Shown here: positions 11,899 to 22,984 of the stretch, one piece after another
Numbering within the stretch: position 1 is the stretch's first letter
How the letters are laid out: the number at the start of each line of letters is the position of its first letter
NCBI GenBank assembly: GCA_004369045.1
Contig: ML213503.1
Span: forward strand, 3,325,321 to 3,389,320
Length of the DNA: 64,000 nucleotides
Origin: Heliocybe sulcata
Lineage: Eukaryota > Basidiomycota > Agaricomycetes > Gloeophyllales > Gloeophyllaceae
Direction: 5' to 3'
The notes under the pieces: generated by a model
The model's database searches: none
Seen by the model: only the letters and a program-made list of their open reading frames with translations
Told to the model about the DNA's origin: nothing
Made by a program: the position numbers and the translations under genes

Positions 11899-13921
11899 AT
11901 GGGAGACAGTTGCTTTCGAACGATTGCACGCTCCGCCATGCTCTGTTTCGGTCGCCTCCCGCTCTGCCTCTTAACCCTAGCGGCGGCCGCACAAGCGTTT
12001 CCCTCATTGTCCCTGCTCTCGAAGCGGTCTGATGGAGGTCAAAGTCCAGTCACCATCCCGCTCACAGTAGATGCCTCTGGGAAGTATGCTGTTAAGGTCA
12101 ACATAGTGAGTCGGCTCATTTCCCCGCGACCCGATTTCGCTTTACCCGCAGGGCAGTCATCAGGCCCCGAGACACAACACTTTGGCCTTGCTATTTCGAC
12201 GGGCACTGGATATACGATGGTAGCAGGCTCGGAATGCGATTCTTGCGATGGCGTCCCAACGTGCGTACCGTTGCAAACCTGCTATCTGCACAGAATAACG
12301 ACGAGTGCACCAGCTACAACCCGTCTCAGTCAACGAGCGCGAAAGCGATGGCCGGGCTTGCATCTGTCGGAATACTCAATAATACCGTCGACGGTTCCGG
12401 CTACAAAGAGGATTGCGGTATGCAGACGAGCAGTGGAGGTGTATGGAAGTACCCCAACCAGACAAGTCGGTTTCATCTGGTTTATGCATCGAGAGCTGGG
12501 CTCACAAGACTGTGTTAGTTGTCGTAGCGAATGGCTCGGAGCCCGTATTCACCAACGGTCTGTCCGGCATCCTAGGGCTGGGCACGAACTCTGTGCAAGG
12601 GAACTTCTCTGACACCATCTTTGGCGCGTACATGAGCCAGGATGCCAGTGACAGCAGCTTCCAGTATGGGATGGCCCTGAACGCGCCGGACAACAGCACG
12701 AGTGATGGCGGCGTCCTCCATCTGTTGTCGCCTGATTCGTCAGCCTACACCGGGAACGTATCCTGGAAAGGCGTCCAACAAGCGGCATCCAGTAACGGCA
12801 CAGGACTGTCGTCGGACTGGATAGTGGACTTGGACGGTTGGACGTTCGCCGGTGGAAGTGGCAGTATAACTAACAATCAAGGCGGGGCATGTACGGTCGA
12901 CCCATACTACCCCAACGTCTACCTCCCGCTCAACTTGGCTACCCAGATATGTGCGTCCTATTTCCCGTGTGATCTGAAGGCTATTCTCTAACAAATCTTA
13001 CAGACGGTAGCATATCAGGAGCTTCGCAATTTTCCGACCCCACCACAAATGCGATAGCATGGACCATGCCTTGTGATACAAAGATGACCTTCACGGCGGT
13101 TTTCGGCACCGAGTCCTTCAGCGTGGACGAGTCTATTCTGGTAATCAATCAAGGCACTCGTTGTGTTGGAGCCGTCGAGGGCTGGTCCGATTCCAGCTTC
13201 ACGGGCTATCTCTTCGGTGCGAGATTCCTCAGTGAAGTGTACTTGTGCGTGACTCCCTCCATGTATATCTCCTTGCACTGATCGTCCGTGGTCTAGAATA
13301 TTCAACGTAAATAACCCGGATAGCTCTGTACCTAACTCTATCGGGTTCGCTCACAAGGCACAACTCACGAGAAAGGAGCTCGTAGGCGCCATAATCGGAG
13401 GGACCATCGGCGGAGTCGCGTTTCTGGCCATCATCTGCGGGCTCGGGTTCCTTCTCTACCGCCGAAGTCGATCGGGGACTCGCAAGAACCAGTCCGATGT
13501 CGACCCCTTCACGACCGTCGGTACACCACACTCGACATTGAAGGACGGTGCCATCTTTACCACCCAACAGCAAGTGGCGCCGTTCTTGCATAGTAGCGAC
13601 CCTTCCTCTGCCAACTCGTTCAATGCCTACTTTCCAGGGAGTTACCCGAGTCAACCACCGGTATCTCCTACGATGTCTGTGCAACGGATACACACAAGCA
13701 ATCAGAGTTCGATTGTCAACGCTCCTGCGCCTTTGCCCAGTTCCGCCCCTCCTACTATGCAATCCTTCCAGCAAGCAGGTGTACCACTAGTCATTCAAGA
13801 GGCACGCACTACAAGTGACAGACCATGCTCCTATCCCGCTCCGGAAACACCCACTGCTGTCGATGCGCCACCCCGTTATACGCCACCAGAGACACGAAGC
13901 TCAAGGCCTAGGAAATCCTGA
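11899..13921 (+). CDS. Membrane-anchored aspartic-peptidase-like protein, probable pseudoenzyme
   Basis: Six predicted exons (11899-12105, 12157-12260, 12314-12440, 12509-12950, 13004-13244, 13297-13921) give 581 aa. The first junctions are less certain than the last three. The N-terminus has a hydrophobic signal sequence (CFGRLPLCLLTLAAAAQA). The fold is that of pepsin-like A1 proteins: YNPSQSTS, GLSGILGLG, a repeated second-lobe segment ending VYLPLNLATQIYG, and the closing strand IFNVNNPDSSVPNSIGFA. The first catalytic DTGS is replaced by STGT (Ser83) and the second D-T/S-G by DPY (Asp277). One membrane helix follows at about 402-427 (LVGAIIGGTIGGVAFLAIIC), then RRSRSG and a ~150-residue Ser/Pro-rich tail. 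The topology predicts an extracellular domain on the plasma membrane or in the secretory pathway, with a cytoplasmic tail. A non-proteolytic role is inferred. ATG 11938 is an alternative start that keeps the signal peptide. Confidence 0.78.
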
Positions 13922-14077
13922 TGAAGCGCTAAACGCTCCTCGGTCTCCGCAATGTATTCTAGTCCAAGTAGTCTAACAGCAATGGATACTGTTTGTTATA
14001 CAGCATGCGTGACGAGTCGGCCGTCCTCACCAGACACTGGACTCCCATCACAGCGCCCACGCGCCCACGCTTCACTC

Positions 14078-17000
14078 TCATGGTTTCGCTTTGATGTTGC
14101 TGACGATGAGGTTCTGTCGCATTCCGCTCAGAGAAAGACCTCCATGTAAGACCACCAGCAAACACATACCTTGTAACTCTGAACATCGCCCTTGAACCTG
14201 TTCACTGTGCCGTCGCCGCATACCCAAAGCTAGAGAGGCCATCATTAGCTTGTAGTCGGCGTGGTCGGAGTGGAAGACAGGACGCTTACTTCTTGAGCTA
14301 CGCTCGTGATGAAACGTTCGTCGTGCGAGATGATGATTACACCACCGTTCCAACTTGTTAAAGCAGCGACGAGAGCGTCCAGACCCTATCGAGAATTATC
14401 TCAGCGCTTGTTCAATAAGACGGCGTATATATTAAATACCTCCATATCCAAGTGGTTAGTAGGCTCATCGAGGAGCAAAACATGTGGTCTTTGCAATGAC
14501 AGAACGGCGAAAGCCACACGAGACTTCTGACCACCACTCAATGTACCAATCAACTGCAAACTAGGCAAGGCTTCAATGAACCGACCGTCACGAGCGAAGC
14601 GACACTGCATACCCTGTCATTCCGCTGATCTGGAAATTGCCAAGATGCTGCCTGTACTCTTGTTCTGTCTTTCCCGGGAATTTCGAGGCCAAGAATTGCA
14701 CGGGAGTCATGGTCGGGGTCAACGTGTCAACGTGATGCTGAGCGAAATATCCGCTGGAGTGATCAATTTAGTTCCCGTGTGAGAGGATGCCAGCAATGCA
14801 CTCCACTTACACCCGGAGTCGGCCATTGCGAGTGAGACGACCGGACAGTGGCTGGAGCTCTCCCGTCAATAGTTTGATCCTGTCAGCCTGCGTTAGACAG
14901 GTACAAGGTCCTCTGGCTTGCTGTACTTACAAAGTTGATTTTCCTGCACCGTTCGCACCGACAATAGCAATTCGTGAATCCAACCCGATGTCGAAGTTCA
15001 CCCCCTTTAGTAGAACCTTATCTGGTGTATAGCCGAACGCGACCTCATTCAGCTGAAGCAAAGGCGGCGAAATCTTCTCCGTCTCTGGGAAGCTGAATGT
15101 GTATCAGGCAAACCCCTTGCTTACGAGTTAACACACACATACCGGAACTTCTCCTTCTCTTCTTCCTCTGGAGGCTGAAGATCTGGCAGCTGATGAAAAC
15201 GGTCAGTTGGATCCCACCGTCCATTACTGATCGTCTTTACCTTCTCTAAAATCTTGATCTTCATCTGCGCCTGAGCGGCTAATTGAGAGAAGAGTGAATC
15301 GCAGCCCCTCGCCCACTGGATAGTTCTGCACACCTCGATTCGCGTTGTACCTCCAACGATCGATAAATGCTTGCAAATGTTTACGATACTCCATCTGGGT
15401 ATCGTATTCCTTGCGTAGATTCCGATCGCGCTCAGACTTAGTTGCGTAGAACTGTGTGAAATTTCTGCGATAACGCGTGAGAACGGTGCATATTAAGAGA
15501 GATAGAGCGAAACGTTCACCCTTTGAAGTAGTCTAAGCGGCCAGAGTGCATGTGGACAATGTCGGTGGCGACGGCATCTCTGTACAGAATTCTTCAATCA
15601 CAGCAACGACTTCTCTCAGGATATTTATACTGACAAGAACGCACGGTCGTGAGACCTGTGCGGTATAGATCATTAGCAAAGAGACCCAAGGAACAAAGGC
15701 GCAATCTTACACGACAAGGAGTGTCCCCGGCCAGGTCTGCAGATAGTCTTCCAACCACGCCAAAGCGTTCAAATCAACTGGAGCAGAGTTAAATACGGGG
15801 CCAGCGAGGTAGCAGGTACATCACATACTGTGGTTAGTCGGCTCGTCCAGTAAAAGGAGAGCGGGCTGTGCGGGCCATCAGCGTGATGCAGCAAAAAAAA
15901 AAAAAAGTGGACAGGAACAACCTTGACAAACAGTGCCCGAGCCAGCGCAAGGCGCATACGCCAACCTCCACTAAACGACTTCGTCGGCCTCTTCTGGTCC
16001 TCCTCGCTAAAACCGAGGCCTGCCAACAGAGCCGCTGCCCTTGATGGTCCCGTCTCCGCTTCCATCTCTGCCAGCCTAGCATGCACTTCCGCTAGTCTCG
16101 TCGAGGTTTCCTCCCTCGCGTCTTCAAACCGCTTATCGTCACCCTCCGTCTCGAGTTCTGCGAGCTTTGCGTTCAGCTCGGTTTCTTGTCGCATGAGATG
16201 ATCCCGCCAAACGTCGGCTTTGAGGACGGAGTCGAGGGCGGAAGTGTCGTCGCCGGTGACCTGCGTTGGGTTGCGTTAGCGTAAGAACTGTGTATATGGG
16301 CCTTTCAGGAGTTACCTCTTGCTCGACGAAGAGAATGGTAATATGAGGTGGGATGGGCACTTCTCGCATTGCGATATGCCGAAGTAGGGTAGACTTCCCG
16401 ACACCTAGTAGGATTCAGTGTCGAGCACTTAGCAAGCCCTGGCGCCCGCGTACCGTTGCGACCAATGAGACCGTACCGCCGACCATGAGCAAGAGTAAGA
16501 CTTGCGCCGGATCTGAGAAGAACAATCAGTGTTAAGCCAACTCGGCGCAAAAAAGTCGTCGCTCTCACAATATGCGATTGGAACCGAAGTTGACATCAAT
16601 GTTGGGCAGGTGGACGTCTTTGCTCTTGTTCTTGGAAGCAGCGGCTGACTCGAGAGGGTTCACTTTCATGAACATCTCCTCGTAAGATTGCTATAATCCA
16701 CATGTGAACATCTCGGATGACTTGGAGTGATGTCAGGGTACTCACCTGCTTCCGCTGCTGATCCAGTAGCTTGGAGCCTTCATACAGATCTCTCCGAGAA
16801 CGCTTCTCAATTTTGGCCTGCCCGGGACAAGTCAACCTGTGCAATCTAGACCTCAGCTGATATGCGCACTTTGAGCTTGGCCTCCTGCTTCTCCAATTTC
16901 TTGATATCAACCTTAGAGGCCCTTTCAAGTAGTCAGACATAATCCTGGACCAGTAGCATATGACCTTACTCACTTCCCCTTGTTAATGCTCTCCAAGTCC

Positions 17001-17332
17001 ACTCCCTCCGACAAGGCAATTGTGCCTGACATCGCACCGGTCTTACTCATGTCCACCGCCTTGTCCAGCTTGATAAGCTTGGGACCACTCGCGCTCTTCG
17101 CCGCCCTAGCCGTCAGCGTCTCCTCCAGCAGGTCGCCCAGGCGGTTCATCAGCTTTTGCAGAGCATCTTCCTTGCCCTTGGCCACGGACTCGAGGATCTG
17201 TCTTGCGACCAGCAGAACATCTTCGTCCTCTCCGGCGTCGTCAACCAGATAGCCAGCCAGGTATTGCACGATGATCTCCTCCGTTCCCGGGAGATTATTC
17301 CGGATCTCTTCAGCAATATCAGCGGAGGACAT
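14078..17332 (-). CDS. GCN20: ABC-F ATPase, GCN20-like
   Basis: The start codon ends at 17332 and the stop is at 14078-14080, with many short exons between. The N-terminus ([19 protein letters not shown]...) is the Gcn1-binding type of region. It is followed by a coiled, Lys-rich linker ([27 protein letters not shown]). Two ABC cassettes follow. The first has [11 protein letters not shown], the signature [17 protein letters not shown] and an arm predicted to be helical. The second has [39 protein letters not shown] and the switch sequence ISHDERF. There are no transmembrane segments, as expected for ABC-F. Gcn20 works with Gcn1 on ribosomes to activate Gcn2 during amino-acid starvation; that role is inferred from the family. 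The last coding exon (14078-14113) encodes only [11 protein letters not shown]. Transcription converges with the aspartic-peptidase-like gene, with 156 bp between stops. Confidence 0.88.
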
Positions 17333-18266
17333 TGGCTTCGATGTACGGGCGCCTTCCGAGTTTCCTTCAAAGCTAGTTTCCCGCCGGCATCATGTGGCGC
17401 AAATGTGTGCCCTTATTTGCCACACATCTGTGGCGCTCGCGATAGGATTTGATACTACATAAGTACGACTCGGCGTCGTTTCTTTCATTAATCATCAAAT
17501 ATTCAAATGTTCCCGTATCTTCGGCAAGGTTGTAGAAGCCTCGAGGCAGAGAGATAGCGTCTCTATTGCTCACTGATCACCCAGTCAAGTCAACGTGGTC
17601 GAACCTTGGAAACATTAATCTTCGGCTTCTGTCAATACTGTTAAATCGAGTTGACCTTCGACATGTCTGTATTTTCAGTGCCGTAGTACACCATTAATGC
17701 ATCATGTACCTAATGCATCGCAAGGCCGAGGTGGGATATCAGCCCTCTCGGGGCAATCCCACGGCAAACGGAGCTCATCCCGCGAAGAATGCGGGGAATT
17801 GCCAAGCCGGTACTAATTTCACATCCTGGACTCAGCGTCGCATAATGAAAGAAGAACGTCAAGTTGAAGGCCAAGCCCATGATGACTCCTTCGTGGCTTG
17901 GCAGTATACGACCATCACTTTTCCCCGACATGCTGTTCACGGCATGGAGCAACGCGTCCTACTCATCACCCTACTACTCGATAAACTCTAATTGTCGCAA
18001 GACAACCAACACTCGGAGGTACAGGACACATCAAAAGCTTCTGAGCCCCCAAAAGTGAGGATCCAATCCTGTCTCATTTCATATCCTTGAAAGGACAGCG
18101 AGGTCTATAGTACATGCCATGAAGAACGAGACCAAACGCCCTCATGCATAAGCAGGAGTAACTAGAGGTATGGAATAAAGAAGTCCGATGAGCACAACAA
18201 CGAAAAGCGAAGCAACCTTAGAGCAACGACGTATTTACAGAAGATACCCGAACGACGAGGGAGAGC
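17333..18266. other. Intergenic, GCN20 promoter side and 3' flank of secreted-protein gene
   Basis: This ~930-bp stretch lies between the GCN20-like start and the stop of the next minus-strand gene. An 80-codon open frame on the minus strand (17710-17952) contains a hydrophobic run but has no recognisable family and overlaps an equally long plus-strand frame. I see no convincing gene. Confidence 0.5.
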
Positions 18267-19556
18267 TTAATGATGGTACTCTCGCGCGAAGCGGCGGTTC
18301 TTCTTGCCGCCCTTGCCCTTCGCAGCGTTACCAGCGGCGCCCTTACCAGCTGCAGCAGCGTTACCAGCGGCGCCCTTGCCAGCAGCGTTGCCGGCAGCAG
18401 CGCCCTTGCCAGCTGCAGCAGCGCCCTTGCCGGCAGCAGCCGCAGCGCCCTGACCAGCACCTGCTGCGCTGTTGTTCGCGGCGGCGCCATTGCCTCCAAC
18501 GGTGAACTACATACGTACATTAGCCCGCGGAATACAACTCAATAGAAGAGATACATACGTAGACCATGTCATCCAAAGATCCGTGCTGGGCGACGGCAAC
18601 CAACACAGGCTGGTGGTTGGCAGCGGAGTTGATGGATGCCATACGGTACGTACCAGCGGGAAGACCGCTAGTAACGTCTGCGGTGAGGACGCCGTTGACG
18701 GCGGCATCATTCAGACCCTTGAAGAAAGCGAACTTTGTGGGGTCGGTAGGTGTCGTCTGACCCATAGAGTCAAGCTGCTCGATAACGACATGCGAGTGAC
18801 CCGTGATGGTGCCACTGTTGTCCGTGAACTGCGGCGCCGAGAAGTAGTTCTCGTTCGCGTTCACGAAGTTACCGGTGCCGAGGTTCTTGATCGCCATCTG
18901 GATGGTGAAGGCCTTGTTGGCGGCGACGTTGCCGCCATTCGGCGGGAAGACGAACTTGGAGGAGGGCATCTTTGTCGTTGCAGCAATAACGCCCATAGGG
19001 GCGGGGTTACATGAGCCAGTCTTGACCTGCTGGCCGTTCGTGATGGGCAGTTGGGGAACGGTTGCGCAGAAGTTGATGAAGTTGTTGCTCGAGGTCTTGG
19101 ACGCGACTTGACCTGCTGCGGGCTGGCTCTGGCCGTCATTCTCGAACCCCTTAGCGAGCACGGACGGGTCAAGCGCTGGGGAATGTGTCAATTCAATGCA
19201 TGAGGTATACGCAACGAGATGCTCACTCAGGGAGTTCTGGAGGTCGCCGCCAGCAGCAGCAGCGTTACCACCTTTCGCGGCGGCAGCAGTTGGGGCGGCC
19301 TTAGTCGAGGCGGCCTTAGCAGCCGTCGAAGAGGCCTTTCCAGCATTCTTGGCAGCGGCGGCGTTGCCTCCCTTTCCTCCTTGGGCACCCTGACCAAACT
19401 TGACGATGGTGAGATAGGATTCGACATCAATCATCATCTGATACTCACTTGTCCTTGGCCGAAACCACCTTTGCCGAACTGAGGAACTGCCACAGCTTGC
19501 TGGGCGATAAAGGGAGCAAGTACGAAGAGAGCAGCGAAGGTGGTGGAGAACTTCAT
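18267..19556 (-). CDS. Secreted protein with Ala/Gly/Lys-repeat ends, function unknown
   Basis: Four exons (19449-19556, 19227-19389, 18559-19175, 18267-18506) give 375 aa with clean GT...AG junctions and consistent phases. A classical signal peptide opens the protein (MKFSTTFAALFVLAPFIAQQ, then AVA). Next is a Gly/Gln and Ala/Lys-rich segment. A compact ~210-residue core follows, with cysteines in NFCATVPQL and TGSCNPAPMG and blocks such as ITGHSHVVIEQLDS and GLPAGTYRMAS. The last exon encodes a low-complexity tail of GKGAA/AGN units ending KGKGGKKNRRFAREYHH, rich in positive charge. The core looks like a conserved basidiomycete secreted family, but I cannot name a function. It is probably a wall-associated or extracellular protein. 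A good TATA box lies upstream, consistent with strong or regulated expression. Confidence 0.85.
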
Positions 19557-19767
19557 GGTTGTACAAGCGACCTGCGACTAGGGAATTTCAGGGAAGGCGA
19601 AATGAATCGTGCAAGGAGAGGATCCTGAAAGCTGGAGCTCATGGTGAGTACGCGCACTGGACAAGAGGCGCAAAGACCTACAAAGAAAGGTTGGGACAGC
19701 ACAGCTGCCAAGAGAGAAAGATGGCGAGAGGGAGAAGAAAGGGGTATAGACCATTAGCGCGACCGCG

Positions 19768-19775
19768 ATTTTATA
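19768..19775 (-). promoter_or_regulatory. Putative TATA box of the secreted-protein gene
   Basis: Read on the minus strand, TATAAAAT sits about 210 bp upstream of the ATG at 19556. It is followed by a CT-rich stretch (around 19710-19745) of the kind that surrounds fungal transcription starts. This would give a 5' leader of roughly 180 nt. The assignment rests on sequence and position only. Confidence 0.45.
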
Positions 19776-20235
19776 TGGAGTAGGGAGGAAGGACCCTTTT
19801 GATCAGCCAATGACCGAGCCCGCCGGTCACGTTGTCTCCCTGGTTACAACATCTGAAGATTTCGGAAGCGACAAAGTTCGACAAGACTTTGGAGCGTAGA
19901 ATTCTGTGGCAACAAACGCTAATGAGGCTTAGGCTTGGATCTGCATTCCCCTGAGTTATCAGATATCCAATAATACATTGCGAGAGTTGTGATAGACATA
20001 ATCAATTGTATGATTAGCAATTGACACCGTGGGATGGCAACTCAGCTGCACGGACAGGAGGACAGGATGCAGAGACTTGAGTGATCCAATCAGCGGAGGA
20101 GGCGTGCTGTGAACCAATGACCAAAAGAACAGGTTAGCCGGTCGCCAGAACGATAGGTGTGGCCTGATAAGGCTAGGCGAATCAAATTCTGTGCCAAATA
20201 TAGCCCGGTTGGACCGGGATAGCCGAAAATTAAAA

Positions 20236-20857
20236 TTAGAAAACAGTGACGTAACGCGTACCCTTGGATTTAGCCGAGGTCATGAACATCGACAGCGTCG
20301 TTACCTCTGCCTCCCCTGGCGTGATAGTGTGCTCGCGAAAGTGCCGCTCAGCCAGCGCCGCGAGCACGTCGTGGATGTCTTGCCGGTCCGCAAGGATGGG
20401 CGTTCGCCGTGGCGCCTCTTCCTCCAGCAAGCGCGAGCTGCGACGTCTGTTCTGGGGTTCGCGGCGATTGCTCTGCGCCGGAGGACTCGCCGCCCGTGAT
20501 GACGACCGCCGCTGGCAGTTCAGCAGGGAAGCAGGTGTTGGAGGATCTTCTGGTGTGAGTGGCGATGGGTATATGCGCGGTATGATGTCGTAGTGTGCAA
20601 GGTACCGGTGTAGCGCCTCGGTCGGCATACTCGAGAAATCGACCTTGTGTTTCATTGGCGTTTGGCACTGTCTCGGAACAGACGTGTCGACTCACCGGCA
20701 ATGGTCGTATCTCTCCGTCTAGCCCTTTATCATTCCTCTTCAGCGCCCCGGAGTTCACAGCGCTGCTCGGCGTGGCATCCGCCCTCTTCCTCTTCTGCCT
20801 CGGCTCGCCGTCTGCCTTGTCAGCGGCCTGTCTCTTTGCTCCTGCAAGCGGTGCCAT
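20236..20857 (-). CDS. SAP30-like Sin3-binding protein
   Basis: Two exons (20696-20857 and 20236-20643) flank a 52-bp intron, giving 189 aa. The first exon is basic and looks like a nuclear-localisation region (GEPRQKRKRADA). The second opens with VDFSSMPTEALHRYLAHYDI, then IPRIYPSPLTPEDPPTP. This matches the start of the fungal Sap30 Sin3-binding domain, where a 'VDFS.L.TEAL..Y' helix is followed by a Pro-rich turn. A Ser/Arg-rich insert precedes the closing helix LAALAERHFREHTITPGEAE and VTTLSMFMTSAKSKG. By family it would bridge the Sin3-HDAC co-repressor in the nucleus. The protein is short, and the assignment rests on the domain's N-terminal block and overall layout. It is divergent from chorismate synthase, with 250 bp between starts. 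Confidence 0.7.
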
Positions 20858-20941
20858 GACTATCAAACGCGGCCGTGTGTATGCGAAGCGTGCAAAGTCT
20901 CAAGAGGCAAGACGAGTGTGGCGGCGATTGGGCGGGAAAGG

Positions 20942-20951
20942 GAGTCACGTG
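20942..20951. promoter_or_regulatory. TGACTC (minus) overlapping CACGTG in the SAP30/chorismate synthase promoter
   Basis: GAGTCA at 20942-20947 is TGACTC on the minus strand, the core of Gcn4/CPC1-type general amino-acid control sites. CACGTG, a bHLH/Cbf1-type E-box, overlaps it at 20946-20951. The pair is about 160 bp upstream of the chorismate synthase ATG, where a general-control site would be expected for an aromatic amino-acid gene. A direct repeat AGTCGCCC occurs at 21001 and 21015. Binding is not shown by sequence alone. Confidence 0.3.
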
Positions 20952-21107
20952 GAATATGTTATTCCCACGCGGGCGCATAGGATTCCTTCTGACCCATCTT
21001 AGTCGCCCCATCTCAGTCGCCCGTTACACACAGCACTTTGCCTTAAAAGCTCTTCTGCTCGCCAGGTCAACCCACCGTCGTCTTTTTGCCCTGCTGTCTT
21101 GTGCAAA

Positions 21108-22731
21108 ATGTCGACCTTTGGTACTCTTTTCCGAGTCACGACCTATGGCGAGAGCCACTGTGCCAGTGTCGGTGTTATAGTTGACGGATGTCCGCCCGTG
21201 AGCAGAGTCTGTTAGCTCTCATGAGGAGAATTGACTGGAAATGTCGTCTATAGGGCTTGCAGCTGTCTGCTCCGGACGTTCAGACTCAACTCAGCCGGCG
21301 CAGGCCGGGACAGAGCAACCTTACCACTCCTGTCAGTCCAATCACTCTATCTGACACCCGGGCTTCAACTTACGTACATCCCTTCATGATACTTACTCGT
21401 ATCTGCACGACATATTGATACGGCGGAATATGTCATATCTGGCCTTGCGACTGTGTGGGCCGCGTCGTATCGCATCCTCTGTATCCGTTTACGGACTACC
21501 CGCATGCTGACACGGGCCTTTACTGTCGTGCTATGTGCGATGCATACATCAGAGAGATGAGAAGGACCTAGTCCATATCCAGTCTGGCGTAGAGCAGGGC
21601 GTTACGTTGGGCACTCCCATTGCCCTCCTCGTCAAGAACGAGGACCAGCGGCCCAAGGACTACTCCGAGACCGATCTGTACCCTAGGCCCAGTCATGCTG
21701 ACTATACGTACCTCGTCAAGTACGGTGTCAAGGCTAGTAGCGGTGGTGGGCGCAGTAGTGCTAGGGAGACCATCGGTATGAATCAATGACCCCGTTCTTG
21801 TGCTTAAACCTCTAATAATGTATACAGGCCGCGTAGCCGCAGGCGCCATCGCCGAACACTACCTCAAGGCTGCCTATGGCGTCGAGATCGTCGCCTTTGT
21901 CTCCTCGGTCGGTAAGATCCACCTGCCCTCCACCATACCCCCAACACGCAAGCAGGACGAGGACGACGACGACGACGCTGCCGCGCCTCTCTCCCCGGAG
22001 TTCATCTCGCTCCTCAAGGGTATCACACGCGCGGAAGTGGACAAGCAGCCGACGCGCTGCCCGCACGCAGCCACCGCCGAGCGCATCACGCAGCGCATCC
22101 TCCGCGCCAAGGATGCACAGGACTCGATCGGCGGCACCGTCACCTGCGTCATCCGGAACATGCCCGCTGGGCTGGGCGAGCCTGTGTTCGACAAGTTCGA
22201 GGCGCAGCTTGCGCATGCGATGCTTAGCATCCCTGCCACAAAGGCGTTCGAGGTGGGCTCGGGCTTCAGAGGCACAGAGGTTCCTGGCAGCAGGCACAAC
22301 GACGCGTTCGTGCTGAAGGACGGCAAGCTCGGGACCGCTACCAACTGGAGCGGCGGCATCCAGGGCGGTATCACCAATGGCGAGGACGTATACTTCCGGT
22401 CAGTAGTTTTTCCGTTCTAATAATACGACACGTCCGATTGATCCCTTACTGTAGCATCGGGTTCAAGTCACCCGCGACGATCTCACAGGCACAGTCCACC
22501 GCCCAATATGATGGCAAGCCGGGTACGCTGGCCGCTAGGGGCCGCCATGACCCGTGCGTCGTGCCTCGCGCGGTGCCGATCGTGGAAGCCATGGCCGCCC
22601 TGGTCGTTATGGACCAGGTGCTAATCCAACACGCGCGCCGAGGGGCGGCGAGCCTCCTCCCGCCTATCACGACGCTGCCGCCGACTATGGTCCTTCCGGC
22701 GCATCACCCGGACAAGAACGAGCATGCTTGA
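21108..22731 (+). CDS. ARO2: Chorismate synthase
   Basis: Five exons (21108-21197, 21254-21331, 21553-21775, 21828-22398, 22455-22731) give 412 aa, normal for the fungal enzyme. The protein begins [17 protein letters not shown] and contains [41 protein letters not shown], the SHADYTY block and [20 protein letters not shown], all diagnostic. It converts EPSP to chorismate, the last shikimate-pathway step, with reduced FMN; some fungal enzymes also carry the flavin reductase activity. Intron 2 is unusually long for this locus (221 bp), and introns 2 and 4 both use the donor GTCAGT. The segment [16 protein letters not shown] directly precedes exon 5. The function is secure; exon 2/3 joining is supported by continuous family alignment. 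Confidence 0.95.
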
Positions 22732-22984
22732 AGTTGGAATTCGAATGTAGCCGTAGCATACTGACTTATCTGCAGAGGAAAACTGCCGCCGTGCGTGACG
22801 GATCTTGTATAATGATAATGTACAGTGTATGCGTAGGGGACAGATACATGATATGGATCTCAACATCCTATCCAAGATGAAATATCAACATTATGCCGGA
22901 ACCACACTGAGAGAGAGTGAAAGTGGGAGAAAGCGTGAAGTCGTAATCGTGATGTGATACGGATGATATCGCCTGTGGCTATAG

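Noticed and set aside
17710-17952. 80-codon minus-strand frame with a hydrophobic run
   Set aside because: No family resemblance, an equally long opposing frame, and no clear promoter or splice context.
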